Shown: positions 57,401 through 60,400 of the stretch, piece by piece
Layout of the letters: the number at the start of each line of letters is the position of its first letter
How positions within the stretch are numbered: the stretch's first letter is position 1
Assembly (NCBI GenBank): GCA_013399015.1
Contig: VWZX01002286.1
Span: forward strand, 1,338,320-1,402,319
DNA length: 64,000 bases
Reading direction: 5' to 3'
DNA from: Galbula dea
Taxonomy: Eukaryota; Chordata; Aves; Piciformes; Galbulidae
The notes under the pieces: model-generated
Told to the model about the DNA's origin: nothing
The model's database searches: none
What the model saw: the letters and a program-made list of their open reading frames with translations, nothing else
Position numbers and translations under genes: made by a program

Positions 57401-60400
57401 ATACTATCAATCAGGTAATAAAGCTGCATAAATTTGTCACCTCTATAGTGTTAAAACTATAGGAAAAAGTCTCTCATTTTTATAATCTGCTGTATAGTAT
57501 ATTCTGCAGTTCTTCCCCAATTAGAGTTAGTTAAATTGTTGATCTTAAGTCTGTTTCTTCTGTCCTAGATGTGTCATTTACTCAATTATTTCTGTGACTG
57601 TGAGCTGCAACATAGAGTGGAAGCAATTGTATCATTTGCAGACCGTTACGTATCAAAATTGCAACATAATCAGAAATACAGGTACAATGAACTGATGCAA
57701 GCCTTGAACATGTCTGCTGCTTTGACTGCCAAGAAGACTAAAGAATTTCGGTCTCCTCCTCAAGAACAGGTAATATTAAACAAATTGTCAAAACTAAAGG
57801 TAAGAAAAAAAATTACTTTGTGGTGATAGAGTTCTGACTTCTAAGCTCCCAGTAATACTTAAGAGAACCAAAACTGAATTTGAAATAAAATTTATTAAGA
57901 TGCCACAGAACACTGAATGTCTGAATGTTTACACCTGTACTCCAGAATTCAAGCTCTAAACCAAAGTTGACTTAGAATTTCTCAAGTACAGAAAAAAATT
58001 AACGTTACTGAACAATGCTGAGGAGCTGATATTCATCCAGTTCTGCAAGATAATTTGATCATTTTAATTTCTGAAAGTTAGCATGAAGTTAGTATTGTGC
58101 TGACATCTGTATGTTGGAAATAGTCTTTTCTACTTCCAGAAAGTAGCTTTGTTATTAACTATATTTTGACGTTAACCATAACTAAAGTTTACAAAGTACA
58201 ATGTATCATTGCTTTAGAATTTCCTTTAAGCTGTATTAGAAATCTGTGGTTTATTTTAATTTGATTATGATCTTTGAGGTCCCTTCCAACTCTGACAATC
58301 CTATGATCCTATGATTACAAAGTTAATTATAAACAGGTGAAGTATGGCTGTATATTAGAATATGTTTTAGGCTATCTCAGTGTTTTAACTATGTTTCAAT
58401 TCCAAGATTAATATGTTGCTGAATTTTCAACTGGGAGAGGATTGTCCTTGTCCAGATGAGATTCGGGAGGAATTGTATGAATTTCATGATGATCTTCTAA
58501 TTCACTGTGGTGAGTGGCAAGGGTTTGTTATGTTTTTTGTTTGTATTTTTGACACTTCACATGGGAAAAAAACAGATCACTTAAAAATATTAATGTGAGG
58601 CTTTTGTTGCATGTATTACTGTCTACATGGTAACTTACCTGATAGACTTCAGTGTGTATTATCTCTTAAATATTACCTGGGTTTATTCTTTTTGTATATA
58701 AATATTAGACTTAATTAGAAAATAAAAAATTACTTAAACCAGAAGATTGGATTATTAATCTTAAAAGATTTGTATAGGCATGTATGTGTACAAGCAGATA
58801 AAAGATACTGAAAGAATGTCATTGCTGTGAAGCTGAGCAGTAGAAAATTTAATAAAAAACGCTAGATGAGAGGTTCTGTCCCTGCTTTAGCTTAGTTTCC
58901 TGGCGTGTACGTACCTTTGATGGTCAGTCTTTATAAAACACTACTGTACTGCAGATTACATCTTGAGTCACCCTAGTTGTTGAATCTGATTTTCCTTAGG
59001 GCATCCTCAAGGGTGAGCTATATCATATGTACCCTGTGCAATTTATGTGGATTAAGGAATCGTATTTTATATGTGATGATAAAAAACTTTTGTTAGTCTA
59101 TTGAGATCTTAGTCTAATCAAGACAATAGAATTGCTAGTCTATTTACAATGACACTAATATTTATATTCTGAGTGAGTCATCCAGTAATTACTGTTCATT
59201 CCCAATAATTATGTGGTTAAATCTGATATACTTAAGCTTTTTCTTATTTACTGACTTGGTAGATATATTGATAGTCACTCTCCCACTGTGTTTTTGGTGC
59301 TATGGTTGATGGCACCCATCTTGTTCAAGCAGGTGACAGGGATATTACAGTGAACTGATTACATCTCAAGTTCTTCCCCATGAAGAGCATGGTACTCTTA
59401 ATAGTTTCTTCCCTTCCTCCTCCTTATGTTTGATTAAGGTCACTTTCAAATTTTTACTCAGAGTCTACTAGTTCTGTCTTTATGGGTTACCCCTATGACC
59501 ACTTTTACCTAGTTCATGGAATTGCGTTGTTTTTGTGACCTCTAACGGTTTTTGATTTCTATAGCAATGGTGTGTTGCTCGCATGATTCTATGCTGGTAC
59601 TGTTAAGGCTTCTGCTATCATCTTGTGCTGCTATGCACCCCACTAGAAACTCCAGCAGCCATCAAGCTTTGATTTCATGATAAGCCAGTTACCATTTTTT
59701 CACCTACCTTTGCCTTTGCTAAAGACGAGTAGGCCATGTGGTATTTACCTTGTATTTCATCAACTTACTTCTGAGGACATTGTATAAGACTGTAGTAGAA
59801 GTCCTTAAAATCAAGATTTTTATCTGTAAGGCTAGCTACATTAAAGGTAGAAATTTAGATGGTTTAACATAATTTGGTTTTGACAATACTGTGCTGATTG
59901 TTACTCATCCTTGTTTTTAAGAGCGTACCAAAACCTCTTGCTTTCATTCCAACATTTTTCTTCCAAGTGGTAAAGGGAATAGTTAATATCCTCATAGCTA
60001 CTCTTCTTTCTGTCCTTTTTTATTAAGATGGATACTATCATATCCATTGTTCAGCCACTTAGCACTTCATCTGACCTCTGGTTTTCAAAGACAATGCCTA
60101 TTTAGCATCAGGGAGTTTTCTGACACTCCAGGATGAAGATTAGAGAAGACCTCTAACTTGGAAAAAAAGTCTTAACTTTGCAGTATATTTATTTTACCTT
60201 GAAACCTTGTTGCTGTTATTATTATTATTATTGAGCTTAGCTCCTGATTACATTTCATCTTTTCATGAGTGACAAGCCCCCAAGTGATTATGGGGGGGTT
60301 TCTTATCTTCTTTTTAGGGATGTACTTTAATTATTGTTTACTGTATTATAAATGTAAATGTTGAACGAGAGAGAGAATTGAAGATAAAGCACAGTCACAT

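Noticed and set aside
57569..57571. ATG at the start of exon 36 as a possible internal translation start
   Set aside because: Directly preceded by a consensus acceptor and in frame with exon 35; the Met is simply an internal codon.
60001..60150. Possible RYR3 alternative exon in intron 37
   Set aside because: The residual protein signal is on the minus strand and matches LINE reverse transcriptase, not RyR.
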